Origin: Gemmatimonadaceae bacterium
GTDB lineage: Bacteria; Gemmatimonadota; Gemmatimonadetes; Gemmatimonadales; Gemmatimonadaceae
Assembly: GCA_016742275.1 (NCBI GenBank)
Contig: JACVCD010000003.1
Span: forward strand, 124,001-188,000
Reading direction: 5' to 3'
DNA length: 64,000 nucleotides
Shown here: positions 8,374 through 17,916 of the stretch, one piece after another
Position numbering within the stretch: the first letter of the stretch is position 1
Layout of the letters: each line of letters opens with the position of its first letter
Made by a program: the position numbers and the translations under genes
The notes under the pieces: generated by a model
The model's database searches: none
Seen by the model: the letters and a program-made list of their open reading frames with translations, nothing else
Told to the model about the DNA's origin: nothing

Positions 8374-9942
8374 TCAGTACCACTGGAACTCCTGCGCCGA
8401 CATGGCAAGTGACAGGACTTCGCGAACACGCGCGTCGTTGTACGTGCCACCGCGCAAGTACGTGTTGAGACTGGTGCGCAAACTCACCGGCATCTCGCCG
8501 CTGAAAAGTCGCGCATCGATCTGGGCCATCACGCCATCGGCGTTATCCGGTGTGCGGAACTTGGTGGTGTCTACACGCATCACCGTCGTGCTGTTGAGCG
8601 ACGACAGATACTGCGCGTACGACCAGCGTGTGATGACCAGACCACTCCACCAGGAAATCGTGTCGGGGAATCCGTCAGGCTGTCCCCAGCGAAAGAGCAT
8701 CTGCCCCATGCGATCGGCCTGCTGACGCACGGCGCGAATGTTGGGCACTGTGGTGGTATCCGAACCCAGCGCACGAATGCCCGAAATGGACAGATGGAAC
8801 GGCCGCTTGTACTTGGCCGGCGCCGCCATGAGGTTCTTACTCGACAGAATCGTGCGCACCATCGTGGCGATGTCACCGCCCGTGCGCGTAAACGCGGCGG
8901 CGGTGGCTTCCACAACAGCGGCCGACGGCTCATGGGCAAGCAACCAACGCGCCATGCGGAATGACACGTAACGCGCCGTGCTGGGGTGCGCGAGCAACTG
9001 ATCGATGGCCGTATCACCCTCGGCCTTCATCTGCGCATCCGTGGCCGTGGTCGCCATGGCCGGATACGTACGCCCGAGGAAGGTCTTGGCGTTGCGATCG
9101 TGGTAGGAGCGGATGTACCGGAAGGCACCGTTGTTGTCCATGCTCCAACCCGTCAGAATGCGCGAGAGCTCAGCCACGTCATTCTGCGAATAGCCACCGT
9201 CCGCGCCGAGCGTGTGCAGCTCCATGATCTCGCGCGCGTAGTTCTGATTGGGCGTTGGCGTGCGGCTGGTGTTCTGATCCAGATAGCGGAGCATGGCACC
9301 GCTGTGAGCCGATGCCTTGAGCAGCGTGGCAAAATTGCCCAGCGCGTGCGGGCGGATCACATCACGATCATCGACGAGCTTGAGGAAGCCCACCGTGTCG
9401 ATGTTCACGTTGAAGTGGTCTGTCCAGAACTCGACCATGCGCTCGCGAAGCTGCGCTTTCGAAAATGCCGCACGATACCAGGCTGCATCCGAGATCTGGT
9501 TGATGACCTCGTTCTGATCCTGCGTGCGCAGCGTGGCGGCGTCCATCGCCATCATCGGCAGACGCGTCGCGATCGTGGTCTCCAGTGCAGAGTCATCGAT
9601 CGCGGACGGGCGCAGATGGTAGTTCAAATAACCGTTGTAGCCGAGCTGACGCGCGAGTGCCACTTCCGAGGGCTCGAGACCCATCGTGATGCGTCGCACG
9701 AGACGGAGCAGGGGATCCTTCCACTGCTTCGACGCATCCTGCACACCACTGCTGGTGGGAGGGAGCGGTGAAGTGCGGGATCCACCACGCGGCGGCTGTG
9801 CGTTGGCGATCGATGGGGCAACGGCGGTTGCGACAGCGGAGGCAACGGCGGTCGAGGCAACGGCCCCGGCACCGATACGGAGAAAATCGCGCCGGCTGGC
9901 CGGTCGCTGGGGCGTTTCGGTGTCCCGTTCACGCATGGGCAT
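8374..9942 (-). CDS. DUF1800 family Tat-exported protein
   Basis: A 522-residue DUF1800-family protein of unknown function with a twin-arginine signal (SRRDFLRIGAGA near residue 16) followed by an Ala-rich hydrophobic stretch. Domain marks include LLRLVRRITMGLEP near residue 82, MVEFWTDHFNV near residue 168 and NQNYAREIMELHTLG near residue 232. The ATG at 9942 is used, with ATG 9936 as an alternative. First gene of a two-gene operon with DUF1501. The Tat signals mean both proteins are exported folded. They lie just beyond the end of a type II secretion operon, so they are conceivable substrates (inference). Confidence 0.9.
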   Translation of the reverse strand: MPMRERDTETPQRPASRRDFLRIGAGAVASTAVASAVATAVAPSIANAQPPRGGSRTSPLPPTSSGVQDASKQWKDPLLRLVRRITMGLEPSEVALARQLGYNGYLNYHLRPSAIDDSALETTIATRLPMMAMDAATLRTQDQNEVINQISDAAWYRAAFSKAQLRERMVEFWTDHFNVNIDTVGFLKLVDDRDVIRPHALGNFATLLKASAHSGAMLRYLDQNTSRTPTPNQNYAREIMELHTLGADGGYSQNDVAELSRILTGWSMDNNGAFRYIRSYHDRNAKTFLGRTYPAMATTATDAQMKAEGDTAIDQLLAHPSTARYVSFRMARWLLAHEPSAAVVEATAAAFTRTGGDIATMVRTILSSKNLMAAPAKYKRPFHLSISGIRALGSDTTTVPNIRAVRQQADRMGQMLFRWGQPDGFPDTISWWSGLVITRWSYAQYLSSLNSTTVMRVDTTKFRTPDNADGVMAQIDARLFSGEMPVSLRTSLNTYLRGGTYNDARVREVLSLAMSAQEFQWY

Positions 9943-10154
9943 GTCGTGCGGCTTGGCGGAAGTCTGACGGTTCCGTAGATGATGCAGCCGTCACACCTCC
10001 CACTCATCGGGAAGCATCGCAGGCTGATCAATCGTTCATCAAACAGCGTCTGCTGTCAATGAACTTCGAATGCTTAGTGACGGTTCGGGCCAGTGGTCGC
10101 AGTGATATACGCCACAAGCCGACACATCGCACTCTCCCGTTCCAGAATGGACGA

Positions 10155-11420
10155 TTAACTGAGCCCCGCGTTAACGCGGTAAATCGCCTGAAGCAGTGCC
10201 AGCGCTACAAAACCCACGAGACCGCCGAATCCGAGGATCATGGCCGGCTCGATCAGCGCCACGACACGCGTGAGTTGGCGGTCGGCAGATGCGGCGGCCG
10301 TGTCTGCTGCGCGGGTTGCCAGTGCGGCGAGCGAACCGCCGCTTTCGCCTGCTTCGAGGAGACGCAGTGTGAGTTCAGGGAGACGACCTCGCAACGCATA
10401 AGCGAGCGTCTGCCCGTCGCGTACGCCCGGTTCCGCCTCGGCCAATTGCGCGGCCATAGCCGCATTGCCCACCGTGCGACGGGCGAGCGCCATGCCATGC
10501 AGCAGTGGCACACCAGCGGAGAGTGCAGTCGCCAACGTGTCAAGATAACGCGCCGTGTCGCGCTCACGCACGTAGTGTCCAGAAACTGGCCAGCGCAGCC
10601 ATCGTGCGGCATGTGCGATGCGCTGCGCGTCGGATCGTGGTGCGCGCAGCCACCAGACTGCACCGCCAATAACTGCGGGAACCGCAAGCCAACCACCAGC
10701 AACAAAAGCGCGACTTGCTCCAACAAGCAGGCGAGTCGAGAGCGGCAATGTGCCGCCACTGTCTTCCACCAGCGCGGCAAACTGCGGGACGACGAAGATC
10801 AGAATGACAATGGTCGCAATGAGGGAGGAGAGCGCCAGAATCATGGGATAGATCAGCACGGTACGCACATGCGATTGCACTGTCAGCTGTCGCTCCACTG
10901 ACTGCGCGACGCGATCGAATGTCGCCGCCAGTGAGCCGGTCGCTTCGGCCGCACGTGCGCTCGAGACGACGAAAGCAGGGAATACGGTCTGCGATTCCAT
11001 AGCGTCGGCGAGGCTCGCACCACGGTGCACGGCACCATGCACGGCGCGTAACGCGGAACGCACGGCATCGGTATCGCCACTCGCCGTGCTGCGCGCTACA
11101 TCCTGGGAAGGATCCTGCGCTGCAAAATCGAGCGCGCGTTCGAGGGGCACGCCGGCAGCGAGCAATGTGGCCAGTGTGCGCATCGCCAGCGCCAGTGCCT
11201 GCAGTTTGCCGCCGTTCGCCCGCTGCCAGAGCGCAGCAATTCGCGATGACCACGCACCGGATGCGCTTGCCCTTGACGTGTGCGACTCCATGGGATGCAG
11301 GTCGTGCACCCACCAGCCGCGGGCACGGAGCATTCCCGTGGCCTCCTCTTCACTGGCGGCCACCAGATCGCCTTCATGCCACCCGCCCTCAGCGTCGGCG
11401 GCGCGGTAGCGCCACTTCAT
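10155..11420 (-). CDS. gspF: type II secretion inner-membrane platform protein GspF
   Basis: A 421-residue polytopic protein of the GspF/PilC family and the last gene of the secretion operon. The cytoplasmic N-terminus (MKWRYRAADAEGGWHEGDLV) matches the family's opening. Two T2SSF domains follow (about residues 75-200 and 280-405), with membrane segments at about 175-220 and 385-410. GspF contacts the ATPase GspE and the GspL/M platform to drive pseudopilus assembly. The start ATG overlaps the gspE stop by 4 bases (11417-11420). Length is normal for the family. Confidence 0.92.
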   Translation of the reverse strand: MKWRYRAADAEGGWHEGDLVAASEEEATGMLRARGWWVHDLHPMESHTSRASASGAWSSRIAALWQRANGGKLQALALAMRTLATLLAAGVPLERALDFAAQDPSQDVARSTASGDTDAVRSALRAVHGAVHRGASLADAMESQTVFPAFVVSSARAAEATGSLAATFDRVAQSVERQLTVQSHVRTVLIYPMILALSSLIATIVILIFVVPQFAALVEDSGGTLPLSTRLLVGASRAFVAGGWLAVPAVIGGAVWWLRAPRSDAQRIAHAARWLRWPVSGHYVRERDTARYLDTLATALSAGVPLLHGMALARRTVGNAAMAAQLAEAEPGVRDGQTLAYALRGRLPELTLRLLEAGESGGSLAALATRAADTAAASADRQLTRVVALIEPAMILGFGGLVGFVALALLQAIYRVNAGLS

Positions 11421-13006
11421 CCGATGGTTTCGTGTGAGATCACACGGGACACTTCAGAGGGTGTTGTTGACCCGTCGAGTACAGCACGCCAGCCATCCGC
11501 GGCGAGATCATGGGCCCCTGATGTCTTCCAGGTTTCCCGAACCGCAGCGCGCAGCGCTGGGGCCGACTCACCGGCAAGCACGAGGGCGCGCAGTCGATCA
11601 TCCATCGTGAGCAGTTCAGCGATCGCGACACGTCCGCGATATCCCGTTCCACTGCAGATCGAACAGCCGGTACCGATTGCCACCCGCGACAGCGATTCAG
11701 GAAATCCGCTGGGGAACGTCGACTGTACCGCGCGATACTGCGCCTGCTCGGTCGCTGTTGGTGTGCGATCCTCTATGCAGTGAATGCACACTCGACGGAC
11801 CAACCGCTGCGCCACCACGCCCTGCAGCGTCGCGCCAAGTAGAAACGGTGGGACGTCCATATCGAGCAAACGTTGCACCGCACTGACGGCATCGGTGGTG
11901 TGCAATGTGCTGAACACCAAATGGCCGGTGAGTGCAGCGCGTACCGCAATCTCTGCCGTCTCCGTATCACGCATTTCGCCAACCAGAATGACATCCGGAT
12001 CGTGACGAAGAATTGCGCGAAGCGCTGTGGCAAATCCAAAACCGGCACGCACGTTGACTGGCAATTGCACTGCGCTCTCCAATCGGCATTCGACTGGATC
12101 TTCGACGGTCACGACTTTCACATCGCTCGTGCTGCGTTCACGCAGTGAAGCATGCAGCGTGGTCGACTTGCCGGAACCCGTGGGGCCGGTGGCCAACAAC
12201 AAACCATCGGGGCGCTGGATGAGCGAGCGCCATCGTGCGAGCAGGGGAGTGGCCAGTCCCAGCGCTTCGAGCGTCTGTGTGGCCGTCTGCTGTCCACCTT
12301 CGAGGAGACGCAGTACTACGCTCTCGCCGTGCAATGCCGGCAGGGTAGACACGCGAACATCCACATCGAGTGCACCAAGGCGTACCCGCGCTCTGCCATC
12401 CTGAGGCACGCGGCGCTCCGCGATGTCGAGCGAAGCCATGACCTTTATGCGAGACAACACCGAGGCGCGAAACTCTCTCCCCAGCGTTTGCACGTCGTGC
12501 AGCACACCGTCCAAACGGTGCCGGACGCGTACACCATCCGCCATCGATTCGATGTGCACATCGGATGCGCCTGCCCGCATGGCTTCGCTCAGTATGGCAT
12601 TGACCAGTTGCACAACGGGTTCACGACTGGCCTGCGCGCGGAGATCATCGAGCGACTCGGTTTGATCGCTGCGCCATGTCTCGTCCACTGCAATTGGCGC
12701 ATCCACGCGATCACGTGGGGCCGCGAGAATCGCCGCGCGAATATCAGACGCGGCATGCTGCTCGAATCGCACCGACATCCCGAGATGATGGGACAGCGAT
12801 TCCTGCACAGCCGGTGACGGGACGTTCTCTGCCGCAACCACGACACCGTCTGGCTCCGAGCGCAGCGGCAGCACCGCGTGTTCGCTCAGCCAACGTATGG
12901 GGAAACGCCGTGCGAGATCGCTGGTGGCAGCATCACGCAGCACCTGCCCATCGCGGCGGGCATCGCGCACCATTCCTGCCGGGTTGGTACCCGCCGGATC
13001 GCTCAT
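11417..13006 (-). CDS. gspE: type II secretion ATPase GspE
   Basis: A 529-residue secretion ATPase of the GspE/PulE/PilB family that powers pseudopilus extension. An N-terminal MshEN-like domain covers roughly residues 30-110. The ATPase core has Walker A GPTGSGKSTT near residue 278, the Asp box VVTVEDPVE, Walker B DPDVILVGEMRD near residue 345 and the His box TGHLVFSTLHT. The zinc-binding tetracysteine motif CIHC...CSIC lies near residues 420-460. It overlaps gspD upstream and gspF downstream by 4 bases each, indicating translational coupling. Confidence 0.94.
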   Translation of the reverse strand: MSDPAGTNPAGMVRDARRDGQVLRDAATSDLARRFPIRWLSEHAVLPLRSEPDGVVVAAENVPSPAVQESLSHHLGMSVRFEQHAASDIRAAILAAPRDRVDAPIAVDETWRSDQTESLDDLRAQASREPVVQLVNAILSEAMRAGASDVHIESMADGVRVRHRLDGVLHDVQTLGREFRASVLSRIKVMASLDIAERRVPQDGRARVRLGALDVDVRVSTLPALHGESVVLRLLEGGQQTATQTLEALGLATPLLARWRSLIQRPDGLLLATGPTGSGKSTTLHASLRERSTSDVKVVTVEDPVECRLESAVQLPVNVRAGFGFATALRAILRHDPDVILVGEMRDTETAEIAVRAALTGHLVFSTLHTTDAVSAVQRLLDMDVPPFLLGATLQGVVAQRLVRRVCIHCIEDRTPTATEQAQYRAVQSTFPSGFPESLSRVAIGTGCSICSGTGYRGRVAIAELLTMDDRLRALVLAGESAPALRAAVRETWKTSGAHDLAADGWRAVLDGSTTPSEVSRVISHETIG

Positions 13007-14859
13007 CGCGAAGGCGGCGGAGTGGTGGGCGGACGACGCGTGAGTGGCGTGTCGTTGAGCGAGCCCGGCGAGCGTGTCTCCATCCGATTCCGAATACGTT
13101 CCCGGATGTTGTCCGCATCGGCGTCGGAACGGATGATGTACGGGGTCACGAAAATCGCGAGCTCCGTGCGCTGTCTCGTATTGGATTGGCGACGGAACAA
13201 CACACCGAGTCCCGGGATGTCCTTGAGCAGCGGGAGGCCCTGCTCCTGAACCGAACGCGACTCGCCAATCAGGCCCGCGATGACGGCCGTCTGTCCGTCG
13301 CGGAGCACAGCACGGGTGTTGGCCTCGCGCGTGCTGATCACCGGCGCGCTCAAGGCTGCCGCCACGGTTTGCGGTGTAAGTGAACTCACCTCCTGCAGCA
13401 GTTGCACGGAGATGTAGCCGTCCTCGTTGATAGTCGGGATGATGGACAGCTTGGTGCCCACGTCCTGGTACTGCACCGCACGATCGATCGAGATGTCGTT
13501 TCCAAGCCGTGTAGACGAGATGAACGGCACCTTGCTGCCTACAAGAATCGAGGCTTCGCGGTTGTTCGCGGCGATGATTTCCGGAGTGGACAGCACCTGC
13601 ACATTGTTGGTGGACGCAATGGTGCGGAGCATGGCGCGGATGCCCGTACCATCGAGGCGTACCACTCGCAGGAGCGCCGAGGTGCTGCCAGTGTCGGGAA
13701 TCTCCGGGTTGCCGAACTGCGCCTGCACATCGCCGCCGCGATTGACCGCCGCCCAGTCGATACCAAATTCGAATCCGCGACCCAGTGCGATCTCGGCAAT
13801 GGTGACTTCGAACAGCACCTGCGTTGGACGTGTATCGAGCGCGTCGATGGTTTCCCGCAGCATCGGGAAGTTGGGTGGCGCCGTGCGAATTACGAGTGCG
13901 TTGGTGGGACCATTGGCCACGATGGTGGTGCGGCCCACCAGAAGCCCTGACGCGGAATCCCGCGGTGCACTGATTGGGGCACCGCCGGTGGGTGCGCTCT
14001 GTGTACCTGTGCCAGCACCACCACTCAGACGCGAACGGAAGGTGTCGAGTTCGCGGGAGCGAAACGTATCGAGTGCTCGCGACATCGAACGATCCGCAAG
14101 CGAACCACCTAGTGAACTGGCGACTTGCACGCCAAACAGTTGGCCGAGTGCCGATGCCAGTTCTTCGGCTGCGGCGTACTTGAGATTCACCACATACGTG
14201 CGGAGACCGGACTCACCGGCCGGCGCCGCATCGAGCGTGCGAAGCAGCGTGAGATAGCGAGCCATATTCTGCCCACGGTCCGTGATAAGCAGCGCGTTGG
14301 AGCGCGCCACAATCTCTACACGTGTGCCTTTGGCAATGACGGCCCGCAGGGCGTCGGCGCCTTCGTCAGCACGGATGCTCTGGAGGGGAACGAGCTGCGT
14401 GACCAAGCCGAGTGGTGGCGGATCCGGAAAGTCGAACCCGGTGCGCAGCGTGCCGGCCGCCGGGGCTTTCTCATTGGGCATGATCTGCGCGACCAACCCG
14501 TTCGGCACCAGCATCAATCCATGTGACTCGAGCAGCGACTCCAGCACGCGCTCGATCTCTGCCGAACTCCCGGCCGGCGTGGCAAAGGTGACGCGCACAT
14601 CGGGGATGTCGGTGAGAATCACCGTGCGCCCAATGGTCGTGGCCAGGGCACGGATGACATCAGCCAGCCGCGCATTGGCGAAATCGAGAGACTGAGTCGC
14701 CGGCTGCGTTGCGGGTTGCGTCACCGGCCGCGGAGGCTGACGCGTATCCTGCGCAGGCAACACCGTTGAACAAACGGCAAGGAGTGCCGTTGTCCGTATC
14801 ACGCTGCGTGTGAGAAGCGGCGCCGAGCGTCGGACGTGCTGCAGAGAGAATCGCATCAC
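13003..14859 (-). CDS. gspD: type II secretion secretin GspD
   Basis: A 618-residue outer-membrane secretin. After a signal peptide (to about residue 36) come an N0-type domain (about 57-130), N1 (about 150-215) and N2/N3-type domains that contain a Ser/Arg-rich insertion near residues 255-300. The secretin core, about residues 345-585, includes VLFEVTIAEIALG, the gate-region phrase STPEIIAANNREASILVG and the late motif VIAGLIGES. The last 20 residues are proline/arginine-rich. Forms the outer-membrane channel of the system. Both ends overlap neighbours by 4 bases (gspM before, gspE after). Confidence 0.93.
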   Translation of the reverse strand: MMRFSLQHVRRSAPLLTRSVIRTTALLAVCSTVLPAQDTRQPPRPVTQPATQPATQSLDFANARLADVIRALATTIGRTVILTDIPDVRVTFATPAGSSAEIERVLESLLESHGLMLVPNGLVAQIMPNEKAPAAGTLRTGFDFPDPPPLGLVTQLVPLQSIRADEGADALRAVIAKGTRVEIVARSNALLITDRGQNMARYLTLLRTLDAAPAGESGLRTYVVNLKYAAAEELASALGQLFGVQVASSLGGSLADRSMSRALDTFRSRELDTFRSRLSGGAGTGTQSAPTGGAPISAPRDSASGLLVGRTTIVANGPTNALVIRTAPPNFPMLRETIDALDTRPTQVLFEVTIAEIALGRGFEFGIDWAAVNRGGDVQAQFGNPEIPDTGSTSALLRVVRLDGTGIRAMLRTIASTNNVQVLSTPEIIAANNREASILVGSKVPFISSTRLGNDISIDRAVQYQDVGTKLSIIPTINEDGYISVQLLQEVSSLTPQTVAAALSAPVISTREANTRAVLRDGQTAVIAGLIGESRSVQEQGLPLLKDIPGLGVLFRRQSNTRQRTELAIFVTPYIIRSDADADNIRERIRNRMETRSPGSLNDTPLTRRPPTTPPPSR

Positions 14860-15845
14860 GAGTCGTAGGTGCTGGAGTCGCGGGAAGACGAACGGGAGAG
14901 TTTGAGCGTGACCTGCTGACCACTACGGGTCAGTTGCACGGATGTAGCATCAATGCGCCGAACGACAAATCCGGCGAATCGATCACCAACGCGCACCAGC
15001 TTCGCGGCATCTGCAGTGCCCGCATCGAGCAGCGCGGCGCGAAGATTGCCTTCACCAACAATGCCAACCAGTGTGAGTCGTGGTGTCGCATCGGCTTCGT
15101 TGCTGGTTGCATCTGCCGGGCGTTCTTCTGCAATCGCGAGCTCTTGACCGGGCAGTACAAACCGCTCGCGCGGACGCACACGCGACGCGCTGAACAGATT
15201 GCCCATGACCAGCGACCCATGCGCTTGCGCCTCGAGCCCCGTCGGAGATGGCGCCTGAAAAGCATACTGGCTGGAACCTGCAGGAAGTGGCGGTACGGTG
15301 CCATCGACCAGCAGGGGTGCCGCGACTTGAATGGACAGCGACAGCAAGTCTGGTGCACCTCTCAAGGCACTGTTCTGCTGCACTACCAGTCTCCGAACGG
15401 ACATGGCGCGCGGTCCACGTTCAATGAGCCCGAGTACTTCGGCGAGTCCGAAAATATCGCCATACGCAGATATGGTGGCCTGCAAACGCTCGAGACTGTC
15501 GGTATCTGGTTCCACCGCAATGCGATTCACCGCGAGGCGCGCACCATCAGCGGTACCTTGCAGCATCGACTGCAACTGGCTCGCACCAAGCGATACCGTG
15601 CGCGCCTGCAGCACACGGCGTGGCACCTCCGATAGCACACGCTCCGCATTTGCGGCATCCGCCGTATACGAGGACGAATCCAGCACGAGTTGATTCAATC
15701 GATCGAGACGATCGGCCAGTGATTGAATACGGGATTCGCGATCCAGCCAACGATTCGCCAGTGGCATCACCACGCGCGCCATCAGCAACGCCACGCCGAG
15801 GATAAGGACTCCACCGAGTACCACCTTGCGTTCGCGAGATGTCAT
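14856..15845 (-). CDS. gspM: GspM-like protein with C-terminal GspC-like homology region
   Basis: A 329-residue bitopic protein. The ATG at 15845 overlaps the gspL stop by 4 bases and gives a short cytoplasmic tail, a membrane helix at about residues 8-28 (VVLGGVLILGVALLMARVV) and a coiled-coil then ferredoxin-like periplasmic part to about residue 190, as in GspM/PilO. The final ~65 residues, from RLTLVGIVGEGNLRAALLDA to VRVGDRFAGFVVRRID and ending QQVTLKLS, have the pattern of the GspC/PilP homology-region domain that binds the secretin N0 domain. No separate gspC is present, so this looks like a GspM-GspC fusion (inference from pattern). Confidence 0.78.
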   Translation of the reverse strand: MTSRERKVVLGGVLILGVALLMARVVMPLANRWLDRESRIQSLADRLDRLNQLVLDSSSYTADAANAERVLSEVPRRVLQARTVSLGASQLQSMLQGTADGARLAVNRIAVEPDTDSLERLQATISAYGDIFGLAEVLGLIERGPRAMSVRRLVVQQNSALRGAPDLLSLSIQVAAPLLVDGTVPPLPAGSSQYAFQAPSPTGLEAQAHGSLVMGNLFSASRVRPRERFVLPGQELAIAEERPADATSNEADATPRLTLVGIVGEGNLRAALLDAGTADAAKLVRVGDRFAGFVVRRIDATSVQLTRSGQQVTLKLSRSSSRDSSTYDS

Positions 15846-17056
15846 GGCGTGCCCTCGGTCTTGGGAGCCGTTGGTGCCGGATCCTTCACCGTGAACCCGA
15901 TGCTGAATGACGAACGCTGACGTCCACCGTCCAGGAAACGCGTACTCGGAGCCAGCGAACGCACACCGGAAAACGTGGGTTCGGCATCGAGCCGTGGAAC
16001 CAGTACGGCTGCATCGAGTGCGCTGCCATCGATGCGCCACAGGCTGCCGTCCCATTCGGCGCGTTGCACAAAGGCCTCGCGCGGGAGGCGTTCCGCAACG
16101 CGATCGAGAACGTGCACTGGCGAACGGGTACGCGCGGCGGCGTCTTCGGCCAGCAGGGATTGCTCAACGACAGCCCGATCGCGTCGCTCGCGCGCCGCAA
16201 GCACTGGAGCGGTGAGTTCGGTCATGGCAACGACATCACGTTCAAGCGACGCCAGCCTTCGATCACGCCATGAGTCAACGAGCCACACCAGGGCAAATGC
16301 CGCAGCGACTGCTATGGCTGCCCGTCGGATGGCTACCCGGGTACGGGCGCGACGCCACGCGATTTCTGCGGACTCATCGGCCAACTGGAATTCAGGCGGA
16401 AAGGCTGTTTCGAGTAAAAGGCCTCGGACAACTGTCGCCCATTCCACCGGGGTCGCCTTGTCAGCCCTGAATGCAGGGGATGGCGCTGGGTGTCGCCGTA
16501 TCTGCACGAGTCGGTGCTGCTCAACGATCACATGCGCCGACGCATCGACGGGCTCGTGTGAACCGGATGGTATGATCCACTCGCCATTGCCCTGCGATTG
16601 TGCGACCGCAACCGGAGCCGCAATCACCACATCGGCTGCAACATGCGTGGCCAACACTTCGCGCCATTCGGCAAGCCATGAGGCTCGGCAAGCCAGTGCC
16701 AACATCGGCCGATTCGTGGTTGCCGAGGGCAGCAATGTCACCGCAACGGGTTCGTCGAACACGAAGTAGCGATCCCGTTCGCGACGCAGCAACTGTCGCT
16801 GCGACGCGGGATCGACCGGTGGAAGACTGGCTTCGCCAATATCGAGCCAGGTCATTCCCACGATGAGGGTTGCAGCGCCTGGTTCGTTCCCGTCCTGCGT
16901 GATCAGCGCCTGAATGGCCGCGTGCACCGTGGCGCGCACTTCCGACGGAATGCCGGGATTGCACTCCACCCACTGCGCACGCGCAGCACGCTGCGGCGTG
17001 TCCGCGATCAGCAGGTGCACACCGTGCTGCTCCAGCACCACGAACAATCGACTCAT
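15842..17056 (-). CDS. gspL: type II secretion platform protein GspL (PilM/PilN-like)
   Basis: A 404-residue protein taken as GspL from position and architecture. The N-terminal ~240 residues are cytoplasmic with a divergent actin-like fold, a single membrane helix follows at about residues 258-277 (AAIAVAAAFALVWLVDSW), and a PilN/GspL-like periplasmic domain ends the protein (LDRVAERLPREAFVQRAEW). It would link the ATPase GspE to GspM and the pseudopilus. The start at 17056 overlaps the gspK stop by 4 bases; a start 18 bases upstream is possible. Sequence identity to typical GspL is low, so the call rests mostly on context. Confidence 0.75.
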   Translation of the reverse strand: MSRLFVVLEQHGVHLLIADTPQRAARAQWVECNPGIPSEVRATVHAAIQALITQDGNEPGAATLIVGMTWLDIGEASLPPVDPASQRQLLRRERDRYFVFDEPVAVTLLPSATTNRPMLALACRASWLAEWREVLATHVAADVVIAAPVAVAQSQGNGEWIIPSGSHEPVDASAHVIVEQHRLVQIRRHPAPSPAFRADKATPVEWATVVRGLLLETAFPPEFQLADESAEIAWRRARTRVAIRRAAIAVAAAFALVWLVDSWRDRRLASLERDVVAMTELTAPVLAARERRDRAVVEQSLLAEDAAARTRSPVHVLDRVAERLPREAFVQRAEWDGSLWRIDGSALDAAVLVPRLDAEPTFSGVRSLAPSTRFLDGGRQRSSFSIGFTVKDPAPTAPKTEGTP

Positions 17057-17916
17057 CGATCGCGCTCCCGCCAACGCACGAGATGCAGTTCCGCTCCCTC
17101 AACAGCGTAAACAGCCTGTATCTCACGCGTGAGCGCGTGGCCAGACATCCAGCCGCGTGCTACGAACACGATACGCGTTGGCGCATCCACCAGACTACCA
17201 GCTGCTGCTGCGAGCACGGTTTGCGGGGCATGACGTCGATCCACACTGCCATCGCCATCAACGGTCAGAAGAGGCGCAAGCGTCGACAGCCACGGAGCTT
17301 CGCCGCCGACAAAGCCGTCCACTTCATCGAGTGATTCGAATGGCAGTATGCCCGAGCGTCGTGCGGACGGACCTTGCGTGCGCCCGAGCAGGGCATCCAC
17401 CAGTGAGTCCTGTGATTGCATGCGTTCGGCACGGGCCCGCTGCGCAGCGTTGGCCATGGAACCGGATACGCGCGAAGCGATCAGTGAGGCGACGCGATCA
17501 GCGTCCGATGGCGAAGCCACCGTTCGGAACAATCGGGACAGCCCTTCGAATCCGGCCGCGTTCACGTCGAGTCGGGCCGACGCGTTCACGACGGCCGTTG
17601 CAAAGACGCCATCACCGAGAGTGTCTGCTACGAAGGGCAGGGGGGCAGCAACACTGGTTGATGGGCCCTCGAGTCCATCAAAGATCTGCATGCGAGCCTG
17701 GGAATCCGGCGCCGCACGCATAGCAGATTCGAGACGATGACGCGCCGCCAGCACGCCACTCTCCGCCATGGCACGGGCTACGGCCTGCGCCTGCTGATTT
17801 GAGGCCACCAGACCACTCGAGCGCGCACCACGCGCGGCGGCGGCCGTGGCCGCCGTGAGCAGCAATACGAGCACCAGCGTTACAATGAGCGCGCTGCCAC
17901 GACGCTGAGTGTTCAT
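17053..17916 (-). CDS. gspK: minor pseudopilin GspK
   Basis: A 287-residue large minor pseudopilin. The prepilin leader MNTQRRG is followed by the hydrophobic helix SALIVTLVLVLLL; the usual Glu at +5 is missing, as is normal for GspK. The body has the expected alpha-helical insertion region and the phrase VVNASARLDVNAAG near residue 105, the equivalent of the conserved D-x-N-x-N segment of the family. GspK caps the pseudopilus tip with GspI and GspJ. The ATG at 17916 overlaps the gspJ stop by 4 bases, which rules out the longer reading to 18108. Confidence 0.86.
   Translation of the reverse strand: MNTQRRGSALIVTLVLVLLLTAATAAAARGARSSGLVASNQQAQAVARAMAESGVLAARHRLESAMRAAPDSQARMQIFDGLEGPSTSVAAPLPFVADTLGDGVFATAVVNASARLDVNAAGFEGLSRLFRTVASPSDADRVASLIASRVSGSMANAAQRARAERMQSQDSLVDALLGRTQGPSARRSGILPFESLDEVDGFVGGEAPWLSTLAPLLTVDGDGSVDRRHAPQTVLAAAAGSLVDAPTRIVFVARGWMSGHALTREIQAVYAVEGAELHLVRWRERDR

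Noticed and set aside
9768-10901. Plus-strand ORF of 377 codons across the DUF1800-gspF boundary
   Set aside because: Antisense to two confirmed genes and rich in Arg, Gln and Cys in a pattern typical of shadow frames.
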